Of a DNA stretch of 34,747 bases, positions 6,869-16,386 are shown in pieces. A program made the translations under genes and the position numbers. The notes under the pieces were generated by a model. It was not told the DNA's origin and did not search any database. It saw only the letters and a program-made list of their open reading frames with translations. Numbering within the stretch: the stretch's first letter is position 1; every line of letters begins with the position of its first letter. This DNA is from Chloroflexaceae bacterium (GTDB lineage Bacteria > Chloroflexota > Chloroflexia > Chloroflexales > Chloroflexaceae), in contig JANQID010000044.1 of NCBI GenBank assembly GCA_028282325.1, positions 1 to 34,747 of the forward strand, read 5' to 3'.

Positions 6869-9682
6869 TTAGACCAGAAAGCGCGCTGACAATGTTGGAA
6901 GATTTTGCAGCGATCCTGTGCGCACCCTGGTGTTTGGGAGCGAGCGAAGAAACTGCTGGCCGTACTTCTTCGTGAGTATCCGGCGATCCAGGACGATAAC
7001 GATGCCACGATCTTCTTTGCTGCGAATCAAGCGGCCAAAACCCTGCTTGAAGCGCAAGATGCTTTGGGGAACCGCATACTCGTTGAATGGGTTGTTGAAT
7101 TGTTCGCTGCGAGCGGCGAAGATCGGGTCGGTTGGAACGCTAAAGGGGAGCTTGGTAATAACTAGCACCGACAAAGCTTCTCCGACCACATCGATTCCTT
7201 CCCAGAAGCTGCTTGTGCCCAGCAGCACCGTACGCGGCGACTCGCGGAAGCGTTCAAGCAGCGTGCGGCGCGAACCATCGATTCCCTGCCCGAGCACGGC
7301 GATCTCGTGTTCTTCAAGGGCTTCCTGAATGCCGTTGTAGGTCTGGCGCAACGTGCTGTTGGCGGTGAAGAGCGCAAGCGTGCGCCCGCCGGTCGCAATG
7401 CAAAGCTGGATCAGCGCATGCTCGATCATCTGCTGATACCCGCGCTGATTGGGTTCGGGCGTGTCATCGGGCACATATACCAACGCTTGGCGCTCATAGT
7501 CGAAGGGTGAGTCCAGGATGATCTCTTCCGGTTCCAAGAGGCCGATGCGTTCTTTCACGAAGTTAAAGGCGCCATCGACAGTGAGTGTTGCCGAAGCCAG
7601 GACGGTCGTCTGTTTTTGGGCGAACAGTTGACCTTGCAAGACGTCGGCGACGCTGAGCGGTGCGGCGTAGAGCATCAGTACGTCGCGGATGCGATCATGT
7701 GTGATCCAGGTGATCGTTTCCGCATCGCCAAAGACAATGCTCCCCATCTGAATGCGTACATCATTGGTAAAACGATGCAATGACTCGACCCGTTGCACCA
7801 GTTCGTCGTAATTCAGCAGTTCGGCGTGCGCCAGCTTGCCGAGCAGGGCTTCCAGTTTGCCCAGGCTCTTGCTGATTTGGCTCAGGGCCAGATCGAGATT
7901 TCCCCATGACTGCTCGATCGTTTCCCATTCCGGTTTGCGCCGTATGCCCGGCGTAAGGCGCAGGCGCGAGTCGTAGTGATTGGGCTCAACCTCACGATGG
8001 AGGAACGCGGTAATCAGGTTGAAACACTCGTAGGTGTCGCTGCGCGCACGGGTGATGGCCGGCAGAATCTCGCGTGCGATCTGATCGACTTGATCGCGCT
8101 CCTCCTGCGTGGCGATGCTGTTACGCAAATAGCTTCGCAACTCGGAAAATAGCCCTCCGACGATTTGAGCGCCGCTTTCCTGATAGAGATCGTTGAAGAA
8201 TTGCAGAAGGGAAGCCTGATCGGTCTGAAAGCTGAGCTGGTCAGTGGCCGCATCTTCGAGGTTGTGCGCCTCATCGATGATGACGTGAGCATATGGCGGC
8301 AGCACGTTGTTCTCCGTTGCTAGATCGGAGAGAAGCAGCGCATGGTTGACCACGACAATGTGCGCGGTTTCAGCATAGCGGCGCGCCTGGAAAAAGTAAC
8401 AGTCTTGGAAATCGGAACAGCGCGGCCCGGTGCAGGTGTCCGGCGTGACATTAACTTTTCCCCATGCCGCCTGCTCTTTGTCGATAAGCAGCAGTTCGGC
8501 GCGATCACCGCTCTGGGTATGAGAGAGCCAGAGCTGCACCTTCAGCAGCATACGCGCTTCTTCGGGTTGGAGGTTTTCGCTCTGGCGTAGTTGCTTGTAG
8601 CGACGTAAGCAAAGATAGTTTCCGCGCCCCTTGAGCAGCGCTGCAACAAAAGGCGCTTCCTGACCGGTATCGCTCGACATAATATTCTGAAGCGTCGGAA
8701 TATCCTTGAAGAAGAGCTGGTCTTGCAAATTGAGCGTATTGGTGGAAATGACGACCCGTTCGCCGCGCTGCGCAGCAAACAGCGCGGCGGGAACGAGATA
8801 TGCCATACTTTTGCCGGTGCCGGTGCCGGCTTCAACGATCAGTGCGTCGCCGTTGTTGAAGGCGTTCGCAACAGCTTCGGCCATATCGACCTGGGCCGGG
8901 CGTTGTTCATAGTTAGGGAATGATCGGCCCAGCGGGCCGGCGCTGCCAAAGAAATCGGTAATTTGCCGGATATCGAGCGGCGTCACATCCCCAGTTGGTT
9001 TGAGCGGCGTCGGTTGTTCTGCCTTGTGCTGCGGCGTATGCTCGTCGGCGTTGGCGGCGTCGGCGGGATGCGGCGCGGTGAAGGCGGTGCGCACGCGTTC
9101 GCTGAGAGTAGCCTCGAACAAGTCGCGCAATGACCAGTTGGTTTTAGCCGCCAGCCGATTGATTTCGGTAAGTTCGCGCCGGCTCAACGCATACATCTGA
9201 TCGAGCAAGTGCAGAAAAACTTGACGGCACACGTCGGCGTCGTTGAAGGCGCGATGATCTTCGGGATGGGCGATGCCGATATGATCGGCCAATGCACCGA
9301 GACGGTAGATGGGCGCTTGGGGCAACAGCAAGGTGGCCAGATCGAAGGTGTCATACACCGGCTGGGCAAAATGTATGCCCTGGGCATTCAACATACTGAC
9401 ATCGAAATTGATCGAATGCCCGACCAGGGGATAATTGCGAATGAACGTCACAAGCTTTGGAGCAACATCATTAAAACGTGGGGCTGAGGCAAGATCTCTG
9501 GCGGTGATGCCGGTCAAGCGCGTAATTTTCAGAGGTAATGACTGGCGCGGGCTGACGCATGTCGAAAATGTTTCCAATACTTCGCGGCCTTGAAATTTAA
9601 CAGCGCCAATCTCGATAATTTCATCCACCCCGATTTGCAAGCCCGTCGTCTCAACATCCAGGGCTACGTAGACACGCTCCAT
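6869..9682 (-). CDS. dinG: DinG-type helicase with N-terminal DEDDh exonuclease
   Basis: The 937-residue protein joins two modules. Residues 1-165 are a DnaQ-like exonuclease (ALDVETTGLQIG, GHSINFD, and HRAFNDADVC with the DEDDh acidic residues). Residues from about 255 are an XPD/DinG superfamily 2 helicase. Walker A is AGTGTGKS (about 284-291), the DEAH box is IIDEAHN, and cysteines in NYLCLRRY and CTGPRCSDFQDC suggest an iron-sulfur cluster. The C-terminal half has the GTSSFWEGIDV and QGFGRLIRS motifs. The length and order match the Firmicutes-type DinG. The likely role is nucleic-acid processing in DNA repair. The promoter is at 9729-9758. Confidence 0.95.
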   Translation of the reverse strand: MERVYVALDVETTGLQIGVDEIIEIGAVKFQGREVLETFSTCVSPRQSLPLKITRLTGITARDLASAPRFNDVAPKLVTFIRNYPLVGHSINFDVSMLNAQGIHFAQPVYDTFDLATLLLPQAPIYRLGALADHIGIAHPEDHRAFNDADVCRQVFLHLLDQMYALSRRELTEINRLAAKTNWSLRDLFEATLSERVRTAFTAPHPADAANADEHTPQHKAEQPTPLKPTGDVTPLDIRQITDFFGSAGPLGRSFPNYEQRPAQVDMAEAVANAFNNGDALIVEAGTGTGKSMAYLVPAALFAAQRGERVVISTNTLNLQDQLFFKDIPTLQNIMSSDTGQEAPFVAALLKGRGNYLCLRRYKQLRQSENLQPEEARMLLKVQLWLSHTQSGDRAELLLIDKEQAAWGKVNVTPDTCTGPRCSDFQDCYFFQARRYAETAHIVVVNHALLLSDLATENNVLPPYAHVIIDEAHNLEDAATDQLSFQTDQASLLQFFNDLYQESGAQIVGGLFSELRSYLRNSIATQEERDQVDQIAREILPAITRARSDTYECFNLITAFLHREVEPNHYDSRLRLTPGIRRKPEWETIEQSWGNLDLALSQISKSLGKLEALLGKLAHAELLNYDELVQRVESLHRFTNDVRIQMGSIVFGDAETITWITHDRIRDVLMLYAAPLSVADVLQGQLFAQKQTTVLASATLTVDGAFNFVKERIGLLEPEEIILDSPFDYERQALVYVPDDTPEPNQRGYQQMIEHALIQLCIATGGRTLALFTANSTLRQTYNGIQEALEEHEIAVLGQGIDGSRRTLLERFRESPRTVLLGTSSFWEGIDVVGEALSVLVITKLPFSVPTDPIFAARSEQFNNPFNEYAVPQSILRFKQGFGRLIRSKEDRGIVIVLDRRILTKKYGQQFLRSLPNTRVRTGSLQNLPTLSARFLV

Positions 9683-9728
9683 AAGTGTGAACCTTCATAC
9701 CCTTCCCGACAAATAAAGCAGATACGCC

Positions 9729-9758
9729 ATTATACCCGAATACTGATCCGTGCGTCAG
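9729..9758 (-). promoter_or_regulatory. Promoter of dinG
   Basis: The reverse strand has CTGACG (9753-9758), an 18-base spacer and TATAAT (9729-9734). The start site would fall about 40 bases before the ATG at 9682. Confidence 0.6.
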
Positions 9759-9948
9759 ACGTATGTCCGGCGGGGTTGGCGCGCTGGCTTGTGCATGATG
9801 TGTAAATGATAAAACCTATCAGTTTCAGATTATTGGTTTTGGCAGAATCTCCTGTTCGCGCGGAATCTCGTTTGAAAGGCTTACATATTACGCAAGACTG
9901 CTAAAGACGCTACGAGTACGCCATTGTTCAAGCGTCGAAGTATTATGT

Positions 9949-9977
9949 TTGCACAATTCAGTTATAGAGCTTATAAT
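9949..9977 (+). promoter_or_regulatory. Promoter of the liv/acyl-CoA ligase operon
   Basis: TTGCAC (9949-9954), a 17-base spacer and TATAAT (9972-9977) make a strong promoter. The leader to the ATG at 10105 is about 120 bases and contains the hairpin described at 10022-10104. Confidence 0.7.
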
Positions 9978-10021
9978 ATGCGAAGCTTACAGATCTGAAA
10001 TTGATAACAAATTGCACTACA

Positions 10022-10104
10022 GGAGGTCGCTCCTTAGCTTTTGTGTGGAGCAACCTCTCTGATTCTGTATTCCTCCGAATCTAGCACTTCGTCAGGAGCA
10101 ACCT
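10022..10104 (+). promoter_or_regulatory. livG leader with alternative pairing that can cover the ribosome binding site
   Basis: The element AGGTCGCTCC (10024-10033) is complementary, with one mismatch, to GGAGCAACCT. That ten-base word occurs twice downstream: at 10047-10056, making a local hairpin, and at 10095-10104, where it contains the GGAG Shine-Dalgarno sequence and abuts the ATG. The two pairings exclude each other. This geometry would allow translation control, but no known riboswitch consensus is recognised. Confidence 0.4.
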
Positions 10105-10920
10105 ATGTCGAGCCTGGATGGCAAAGAGCCGCCGCCTCCGCAAATGAACATTGAGCGCGTGAGTCTGAGTTTTGGCGGCGTAAAAGCTCTTACCGACATC
10201 AGTTTCAATATTTACCCCAGCACGATTCAAGCGATTATTGGCCCGAACGGCGCCGGTAAAACTAGCCTCTTGAATTGTATCAGCGGTCTCTACAAACCCC
10301 GGCAGGGCCGCATTCTCTTCGAAGGAACGCATGACCTTGTCCGGCTTGCGCCGCATCGTATCGCCCGTCTCGGTGTGGCGCGGTCATTCCAGAATATTGA
10401 GTTGTTCCGTCACATGAGCGTGCTTGACAACTTGATGCTTGGTCGCCACGTGCATATGAAGAGCGGCGTGTTCAGCGGCGGTTTGTACTGGGGATTCGCA
10501 CAACGCGAAGAAATTCAGCACCGCGAATTCGTGGAGCATGTGATCGATCTGCTGGAGATACAGCATATTCGAAAGAACACGGTAGGATCACTGGCGTATG
10601 GCTTGCAAAAACGCGTTGAGCTAGGCCGCGCCCTGGCGATGAATCCGCGTCTTCTGTTGCTTGATGAGCCGATGGCGGGTATGAACAGCGAGGAAAAAGA
10701 AGATATGGCCCGCTTTGTCCTCGATATTAGCGAGGAATGGCGCACGACAATCGTGCTGATCGAGCACGATATGGGCGTAGTTATGGATATCAGCGATCGA
10801 GTTGCGGTGCTCGATTTTGGGAAGCTTATCGGTGAAGGAACCCCCGAAGAGATACGCGTCAATCCGCTTGTGATCGAAGCCTATCTTGGGCGCGAGCATG
10901 GAGAGGCTATGCCGGCGTAA
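10105..10920 (+). CDS. livG: Branched-chain-amino-acid-type ABC transporter ATPase, LivG class
   Basis: This 271-residue ABC ATPase has Walker A GPNGAGKT (46-53), a Q-loop in RSFQNIELF, Walker B LLLLDEP and the H-loop IEHDMG. Its signature is AYGLQKRVELGRA rather than LSGGQ, as is usual for LivG-like subunits. It energises import through the LivH/LivM pores encoded downstream. The family (HAAT) carries branched-chain amino acids, amides, urea or organic acids, and the substrate is not readable from the ATPase. It is the first gene of the operon. The start follows GGAG, and translation may be influenced by the structured leader. Confidence 0.93.
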   Translation: MSSLDGKEPPPPQMNIERVSLSFGGVKALTDISFNIYPSTIQAIIGPNGAGKTSLLNCISGLYKPRQGRILFEGTHDLVRLAPHRIARLGVARSFQNIELFRHMSVLDNLMLGRHVHMKSGVFSGGLYWGFAQREEIQHREFVEHVIDLLEIQHIRKNTVGSLAYGLQKRVELGRALAMNPRLLLLDEPMAGMNSEEKEDMARFVLDISEEWRTTIVLIEHDMGVVMDISDRVAVLDFGKLIGEGTPEEIRVNPLVIEAYLGREHGEAMPA

Positions 10921-10979
10921 CCTATGCCCGGATGTATACGCCTTCGGTTAGAGCAGACGACTTTGACAATGAGGGACGC

Positions 10980-12923
10980 ATGACTGACGAGACTCTTCCC
11001 CAGTTACTTTTGCGCAATGCATACACCTATGCTCATCGCGCCGCACTTCGCGAGAAGGAATTTGGCATCTGGCAAACGGTAACCTGGGAGCAATTTGTTG
11101 AACACGTGCGCAATTTTGCCCTTGGGCTTCGCTCTTTGGGGGTGCAGCGCGGCGATATTATCGCTATCATCGGCGATAATCGCCCGGAATGGCTCTATGC
11201 CGAGTTGGCTATTCAGGCGTTGGGGGGGGCGTCGATCGGCATTTATCAGGACTCGGTCGCCGAGGAAGTAAAGTACATTCTGGACGCCTGCGATGTGCGC
11301 GTCATTGTGGCTGAGGATCAAGAGCAGGTCGACAAAATTCTAGAGATCTGGGATGACCTGAAGAACGTGCTGAAGGTTGTGTATTACTACCCAAAGGGGT
11401 TGCGCAACTATACCGAACCGTTCCTCGCCGATTTTTCCGACATTGAAGTGTCGGGTCGTGAATATGCCAAGTCGCGCCCTGAATATTTTGCGCAAGAATT
11501 GGCGAAAGGCAAAGGCGGCGACCTGGCGATTTTATCCACGACTTCAGGCACGACGGGCAAGCCTAAGCTGGCGATGCTCACCCATGCAAACCTGATTAGC
11601 CAGGGAAAGGGCTTGCTTGAAGTTGATCCGCTGACCATCGAAGATGAGTTTGTGTCATTCTTGCCCCTGGCCTGGATCGGCGAGCAGATGTTGACTGTCG
11701 CTTCGGGGTTGCAAGCGGCGTTCACGATCAATTTCCCCGAATCGTCGAGCACCATTCAGGAGAATATCCGCGAGATCGGACCGCATGTGATGTTCTCGCC
11801 GCCGCGTATCTGGGAAAACATGCTTAGCACGGTGCAGGTCAAGATTCAGGATACCACGCGCTTTAAACGCTGGATGTATCAGTGGGCGATGGGTGTGGGC
11901 TATGAGATGGCCGATGCGCGATTCGCGCGTGAGGCGCCTTCGTTCGGCTTGAAGACCCGCTATTTGCTGGCGCGTATGCTGGTGCTCGAGGAGATGAAGG
12001 ATCACTTGGGCCTGCGCTTTCTGAAGCGGGCCTATACCGGCGGTGCTGCGCTTGGACCCGATGTGTTTCGCTTCTTCCATGCTATGGGCGTGAACTTGAA
12101 ACAGGTGTATGGCCAGACCGAGAGCAGCGGATTGAGCGTGATACACCGCGACGGCGCGATCAAATATCAGACTGTCGGCACGCCCTTGCCGGGAGCCGAG
12201 GTGAAGCTTGCCGAGAGCGGCGAGATCCTCGTACGTAGCCCGGCGGTGTTCAAAGGGTATTACCGTAATCCCGAAGCGACGCGCGAGGTGCTGGTTGACG
12301 GTTGGTTGCGCACCGGCGACGCTGGCTACTTCGACGAAGAAGACCACCTGATCGTCATTGACCGCGCCAAGGATGTGATGACGTTGCACGACGGAACGAA
12401 ATTCTCACCGCAGTTTATCGAGAACAAGCTCAAGTTTAGCCCCTACGTGCGCGAGGCGGTGGTTTTCGGCGGCGATTGGCCGTTTGTGACGGCGATGATC
12501 AACATCGATTTTGGCAATGTCGGCAAGTGGGCCGAATCCAACCAGCTTTCGTATACGACTTACACCGATCTGGCGCAGAAGGCGCAAGTCTATGAACTGA
12601 TCCGCAAAGATGTCGAGCGCACGAATGCCGATCTGCCAACTGCTGCCCAGATCAAGCGCTTTTTGTTGTTGCACAAAGAGCTTGACGCCGATGATGCCGA
12701 GTTGACGCGCACGCGCAAGGTGCGTCGCGGGTTTATTGCGCAGCGCTATGAAGAGATTGCGACGGCGTTGTATGGCGATGCGCCTGGATTTGAGATCGAG
12801 ACGACCATTACGTATCAGGATGGGCGGACGGCTTTGATCAAAACGCGCCTGCGGGTCGAGATGATGGACGGCTCTCTATCGACGTCTGAAGCCCAGGCGG
12901 AGCATGTCGGCGCGCACGGCTAG
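10980..12923 (+). CDS. AMP-dependent acyl-CoA synthetase, long-chain (FAA1-like)
   Basis: The protein (647 residues from the ATG at 10980) belongs to the ANL superfamily. The P-loop TTSGTTGKPK lies at about 186-196, followed by TGGAALGPD, the YGQTESSG motif near 375, and GWLRTGDAGYFDEEDHL with the hinge region IDRAKDV. The reaction is ATP-dependent adenylation of a carboxylic acid and transfer to CoA. Similarity is greatest to long-chain fatty acid-CoA ligases of the FAA1 type. I prefer 10980 because GAGGG lies just upstream and the family start (TLPQLLLRNA) follows. An upstream in-frame ATG at 10932 has no ribosome binding site. It sits between livG and livH, so uptake and CoA activation may be coupled. 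Confidence 0.92.
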   Translation: MTDETLPQLLLRNAYTYAHRAALREKEFGIWQTVTWEQFVEHVRNFALGLRSLGVQRGDIIAIIGDNRPEWLYAELAIQALGGASIGIYQDSVAEEVKYILDACDVRVIVAEDQEQVDKILEIWDDLKNVLKVVYYYPKGLRNYTEPFLADFSDIEVSGREYAKSRPEYFAQELAKGKGGDLAILSTTSGTTGKPKLAMLTHANLISQGKGLLEVDPLTIEDEFVSFLPLAWIGEQMLTVASGLQAAFTINFPESSSTIQENIREIGPHVMFSPPRIWENMLSTVQVKIQDTTRFKRWMYQWAMGVGYEMADARFAREAPSFGLKTRYLLARMLVLEEMKDHLGLRFLKRAYTGGAALGPDVFRFFHAMGVNLKQVYGQTESSGLSVIHRDGAIKYQTVGTPLPGAEVKLAESGEILVRSPAVFKGYYRNPEATREVLVDGWLRTGDAGYFDEEDHLIVIDRAKDVMTLHDGTKFSPQFIENKLKFSPYVREAVVFGGDWPFVTAMINIDFGNVGKWAESNQLSYTTYTDLAQKAQVYELIRKDVERTNADLPTAAQIKRFLLLHKELDADDAELTRTRKVRRGFIAQRYEEIATALYGDAPGFEIETTITYQDGRTALIKTRLRVEMMDGSLSTSEAQAEHVGAHG

Positions 12924-12964
12924 CCGGGGAATAACGATTTGATATAACCGTGTGGTGAGAAACA

Positions 12965-13846
12965 ATGGAGAAGTTTATCCAACTGAGTATGTCCGGCGTC
13001 TCAAATGGCGCTATCCTGGCGCTCGTCGCGCTCGGTTTTGTGTTGATCTTCAAGAGCAGCGATGTGATCAATTTCGCCCAGGGCGAGTTGTTGATGATCG
13101 GCTCGTATCTGACGTATACGGCAATCGAGCAGTTCGGGCTGTTCTGGCCGCTTGGCGTAGTGGTTGCGGTAGCTCTTTCCGCCGTGGCCGGCGTCTTGAT
13201 TGAGCAATTAGTCCTGCGCCCGTTGATCGGCGAACCGGTTATCTCGGTCATTATGATAACGATTGGTCTTTCATCGCTTTTGCGCGCCATTATCGGCGCG
13301 ATCTGGGGCGTTTCCCCGTTGCCGTCGCCGAAATTTATTCCCACCGATACGATCAACATTCTGGGCGCGTCGGTTGGTGCGAATCGTCTCTGGGCGATTG
13401 GACTTTCGATTGTGTTGCTGACGGCGCTGACGATCTTCTTTCGTCGCAGTAACGACGGCATCGCGATGCGCGCCGTTGCCGACGATCAGCAGGCGGCGTT
13501 ATCGATGGGCATTAGCATCAAACACGTCTGGGCGGTTTCCTGGGCGATTGCAGCGGTGACGGCGGCGATTGGCGGCATTTTGCTGGCGAGCATCTTTGGC
13601 GGCGTGGGCGCGTCGATTGGCCGGGTTGGTCTGCTGGTCTTTCCGGTTGTTATTCTCGGCGGCCTCGATAGCATCCCCGGCGCGATCGTCGGCGGCTTGA
13701 TCATTGGCTTGCTCCAGTCGTATGCGGGTGGGTATTTGCCGCCTGAATTGGGTATGGGCGAGGTGGCGCCATTTATTATTCTGATCTTTATTCTGCTCGT
13801 GCGCCCGTATGGGCTCTTCGGACAGAAAATCATCGAGCGTGTTTAA
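12965..13846 (+). CDS. livH: Branched-chain-amino-acid-type ABC permease, LivH class
   Basis: The 293-residue integral membrane protein shows the LivH start (QLSMSGVSNGAILALVALGF, then FKSSDVINFAQGE), about eight hydrophobic spans, and the ILGGLDSIPGAIVGG region that contacts the ATPase. Together with LivM it forms the inner-membrane pore. It lies 41 bases after the acyl-CoA synthetase gene and 39 before livM. Confidence 0.94.
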   Translation: MEKFIQLSMSGVSNGAILALVALGFVLIFKSSDVINFAQGELLMIGSYLTYTAIEQFGLFWPLGVVVAVALSAVAGVLIEQLVLRPLIGEPVISVIMITIGLSSLLRAIIGAIWGVSPLPSPKFIPTDTINILGASVGANRLWAIGLSIVLLTALTIFFRRSNDGIAMRAVADDQQAALSMGISIKHVWAVSWAIAAVTAAIGGILLASIFGGVGASIGRVGLLVFPVVILGGLDSIPGAIVGGLIIGLLQSYAGGYLPPELGMGEVAPFIILIFILLVRPYGLFGQKIIERV

Positions 13847-13885
13847 GCTGATCGATTCAGTTGAGATGAAGAAGCGGAGTCCGTA

Positions 13886-14938
13886 ATGCAGAGCGGCATT
13901 TTTCACACTCAGTATGCCGGTGATATGTCGATGCGGCCTACATGGCCAATGCGTTGGCGCATCGTTGTTGTTATACTCTTTGTTTTGTTATTTCCCTGGT
14001 CTGCTGATCGATATTGGCTGACGCTCGCGAACCAGATCGGCATCGCCGCCATTGGCGCTATTGGACTGAATATTCTGGTGGGTTTTACCGGGCAAATTAG
14101 CATCGGTCATGGCGGCTTTCTCGCCGTTGGCGCCTATTCCGCCGGTTTGCTGGCGACTCGGGCCGGACTACCGATGTGGCTCAGTGTGCCGCTGGCCAGC
14201 CTGACGACGGCGGTGGTCGGGGCGTTTTTTGGCCTTCCTTCGGCGCGTCTCAAGGGATTGTACCTGGCAATTGCAACCCTTGCGGCTCAGGAGATCATTA
14301 TCTGGTTGTTGACTCATGGCGATGTGATAGGAATCGCCGAGTCGCTTTCGTTGCCGCAGCCGACGTTGTTCGGTCTCGATCTCACTGCAAACGGAGCGAC
14401 GGATTTTAGTTTCTACTGGATTATCCTAGTCTGCCTGGCAGGAACGGTGATCTTCACGAGCAATCTGTTCCGGAGTCGCGCCGGACGTGCATTTGTCGCC
14501 ATCCGCGATCAGGATATTGCGGCGCAGGTGATCGGCGTTGATCTGGTGCGCTATAAGCTGCTTGCTTTCGCGACATCATCGTTCTTTGCGGGCCTGGCGG
14601 GCGCGTTGACCGCGCACTATCGCGGCATTATCTCGTGGGAGCGTTTCACCGTCGATGTGAGCATTCTCTATCTTTCGATGATTATCATCGGCGGACTGGG
14701 CAGCGTTTCCGGGTCGATCTATGGCGCGGCGTTCATTACCCTGTTGCCCGCGTTGTTAAACAATATCGGTCGGGCAATGGGCGATACGATACCACAGATT
14801 AACATCTATCTGCCTTATGTTCAGCAAGGCGCGTTTGGCCTGGCGATTGTACTGTTCCTCATTCTAGAGCCAGAAGGCATTGTGAAGCTCTGGCGCGATG
14901 TGAAAGACTATTTCCGGTTATGGCCGTTTAGTTATTGA
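13886..14938 (+). CDS. livM: Branched-chain-amino-acid-type ABC permease, LivM class
   Basis: This 350-residue membrane protein has the LivM core: LNILVGFTGQISIGHGGFLA near residue 60, an RDQDIAAQVIGVDLVRYK loop, and IIIGGLGSVSGSIYGA near the end. About ten hydrophobic spans are visible. The 13886 ATG follows GCGGAG. An internal ATG at 13925 is possible, but its upstream region is weaker. It is the partner of LivH and is followed by the binding-protein gene. Confidence 0.93.
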   Translation: MQSGIFHTQYAGDMSMRPTWPMRWRIVVVILFVLLFPWSADRYWLTLANQIGIAAIGAIGLNILVGFTGQISIGHGGFLAVGAYSAGLLATRAGLPMWLSVPLASLTTAVVGAFFGLPSARLKGLYLAIATLAAQEIIIWLLTHGDVIGIAESLSLPQPTLFGLDLTANGATDFSFYWIILVCLAGTVIFTSNLFRSRAGRAFVAIRDQDIAAQVIGVDLVRYKLLAFATSSFFAGLAGALTAHYRGIISWERFTVDVSILYLSMIIIGGLGSVSGSIYGAAFITLLPALLNNIGRAMGDTIPQINIYLPYVQQGAFGLAIVLFLILEPEGIVKLWRDVKDYFRLWPFSY

Positions 14939-15031
14939 GCAAGGTTCCAGGGGATAATTCATAATCCCTGCCGGTTTGGTCGGTCGATAGTCGGTATAGG
15001 TTGTTGTGGCCTAAGATTCGCGGAGGATGCA

Positions 15032-16321
15032 ATGAAGCAGAGTTTGCAACGTGAGAAGCTTGGGGTGCGGTACGGCGTGGTGTTGGTTATGGCGCTGTTA
15101 GCATTGATGCTGGCGGCATGTGGCGGCGGTCAGCCGGCGGCGCCCGCTGGCGGCGATGAGCCGACGGCAGAGGCTGGCGGCGAGCAGCAGGGCGGAGAAA
15201 CGACTGAGGCTAGCGGCGAACCGATTAAGGTCGGCGCGATTTTTGATCAGACTGGCCCGACGGCAGATGTTGGCAATCCCTATTCGCAGGGTATCGTCGC
15301 GTTCGTCGCCTGGAAGAATGCGAATGGTGGTATTAATGGACGCCCGATTGAGATGATTTCTTCCGATTATTCCTATCAGGTGCCGCGGGCGGAAGAGTTG
15401 TACACTCAATACGTGACCCAGGATCAGGTGGTAGTTTTCTCGGGCTGGGGCACCGGCGATACCGAAGCCTTGAAGGGCAAGATCTCGCAGGACCAGATCC
15501 CGTTTATCTCGGCGTCGTTGTCGGCCAATCTGGCCGATCCGGCTGAGACGCCCTACAACTTCCTGGTGGGAACGACTTACAGCGACCAATTGATCATCGC
15601 GCAAGAGTGGGCGTTGGAAGATTGGGCGGCGAAGGGCAGCAGCGATGCTCCCAAGTTCGCCTATATGATCAACGACAGCCCCTTCGGCCAGTCGCCGGTT
15701 CCCGATGGAACCGCGCATGCCGAGGCGAATGGCGTGGAAGCGCCGCTTGAGGTGCCAATGCCGCGTGGTGCAACCGACCTGACTGCCCAGTTGACCCAGA
15801 TCCAGGACTCAGGCTCCAACTATGTCTTCTTCCAGAATGTCTCCAGCCCGGTGGCTCTGGCGTTGCAGAATGCCCAGGCGTTGGGTATGGAAGATGTCCA
15901 GTTCGTGTGTATGAACTGGTGCGCCAATGAGCTGTTGATCAGCCTTGCTGGCGAAGCCGCCGAGAGCGTTGTCGGCGCGATCCCCTTCGACCCGGTCGGT
16001 TCAGAGGGTGCGGCAGAGGCGTTGGACTATGCGACGGCGAATAACATTGATATCGGCGGGAACGCCGGTCCGTACGTCCAGGGTTGGTGGGCGATGGCGA
16101 TCTTGATGGAAGGCGTTCAGCGCACGCTCGACAACGGCGAGGAACTGACCGGCGAAAACATCAAGGCCTCGCTGGAGACGCTCAGCGGCTTTGATACCAA
16201 AGGCGTGACGGCTCCGGTTTCGTTCTCGGAAACCGACCACCGCGCCACGCGCTCACTGCGGCTGTTCCAGGTGCAGGACGGCAAGTGGGCGCCGATTACG
16301 GATTTCTTGTCGGCTGAGTAG
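15032..16321 (+). CDS. Solute-binding lipoprotein of a Liv-type ABC importer
   Basis: The 429-residue precursor has a type II signal peptide with lipobox LAAC (lipidated Cys about residue 30). A low-complexity Gly/Ala/Glu/Thr linker follows, then a periplasmic-binding-protein-like (Peripla_BP_6) domain that starts PIKVGAIFDQTGPTADVG. It is anchored outside the membrane and hands the ligand to LivHM. The family binds amino acids, amides, urea and aromatic or short-chain acids. The embedded acyl-CoA ligases favour an organic acid, but that is inference. GGAGG precedes the ATG. Confidence 0.93.
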   Translation: MKQSLQREKLGVRYGVVLVMALLALMLAACGGGQPAAPAGGDEPTAEAGGEQQGGETTEASGEPIKVGAIFDQTGPTADVGNPYSQGIVAFVAWKNANGGINGRPIEMISSDYSYQVPRAEELYTQYVTQDQVVVFSGWGTGDTEALKGKISQDQIPFISASLSANLADPAETPYNFLVGTTYSDQLIIAQEWALEDWAAKGSSDAPKFAYMINDSPFGQSPVPDGTAHAEANGVEAPLEVPMPRGATDLTAQLTQIQDSGSNYVFFQNVSSPVALALQNAQALGMEDVQFVCMNWCANELLISLAGEAAESVVGAIPFDPVGSEGAAEALDYATANNIDIGGNAGPYVQGWWAMAILMEGVQRTLDNGEELTGENIKASLETLSGFDTKGVTAPVSFSETDHRATRSLRLFQVQDGKWAPITDFLSAE

Positions 16322-16330
16322 TATGTCGTC

Positions 16331-16377
16331 GGCGGCATGCGGCGGGGCGATAGCGCTGCCGCTTGTCGCCTGCCGCC
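16331..16377 (+). other. Intercistronic hairpin between the binding protein and livF
   Basis: GGCGGCATGCG (16331-16341) pairs with CGCCTGCCGCC (16367-16377), with one mismatch. It starts ten bases after the binding-protein stop. It has no U-tract. Such stems often protect a highly expressed binding-protein message from 3' decay while letting less polymerase product reach the ATPase gene. Confidence 0.4.
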
Positions 16378-16386
16378 AACTTTACT

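Larger units (their letters stand above)
9683..10104. other. 422-base intergenic region between dinG and the liv operon
   Basis: It holds the dinG promoter (minus, 9729-9758), the liv operon promoter (plus, 9949-9977) and a structured leader (10022-10104). Bases 9760-9945 are AT-rich and show no gene, RNA or repeat that I can support. Confidence 0.6.

Noticed and set aside
10932-10979. Upstream ATG for the acyl-CoA synthetase
   Set aside because: No ribosome binding site; the sixteen added residues lie outside the family start, while the ATG at 10980 has GAGGG upstream.
11655-12389. Open frame of 244 codons on the minus strand inside the acyl-CoA synthetase
   Set aside because: Shadow of a confirmed ANL-family gene; no independent start signals.
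14948-14970. Small hairpin CAGGG/CCCTG in the leader of the binding-protein gene
   Set aside because: Seven pairs with a bulge and no U-tract; could easily be chance.
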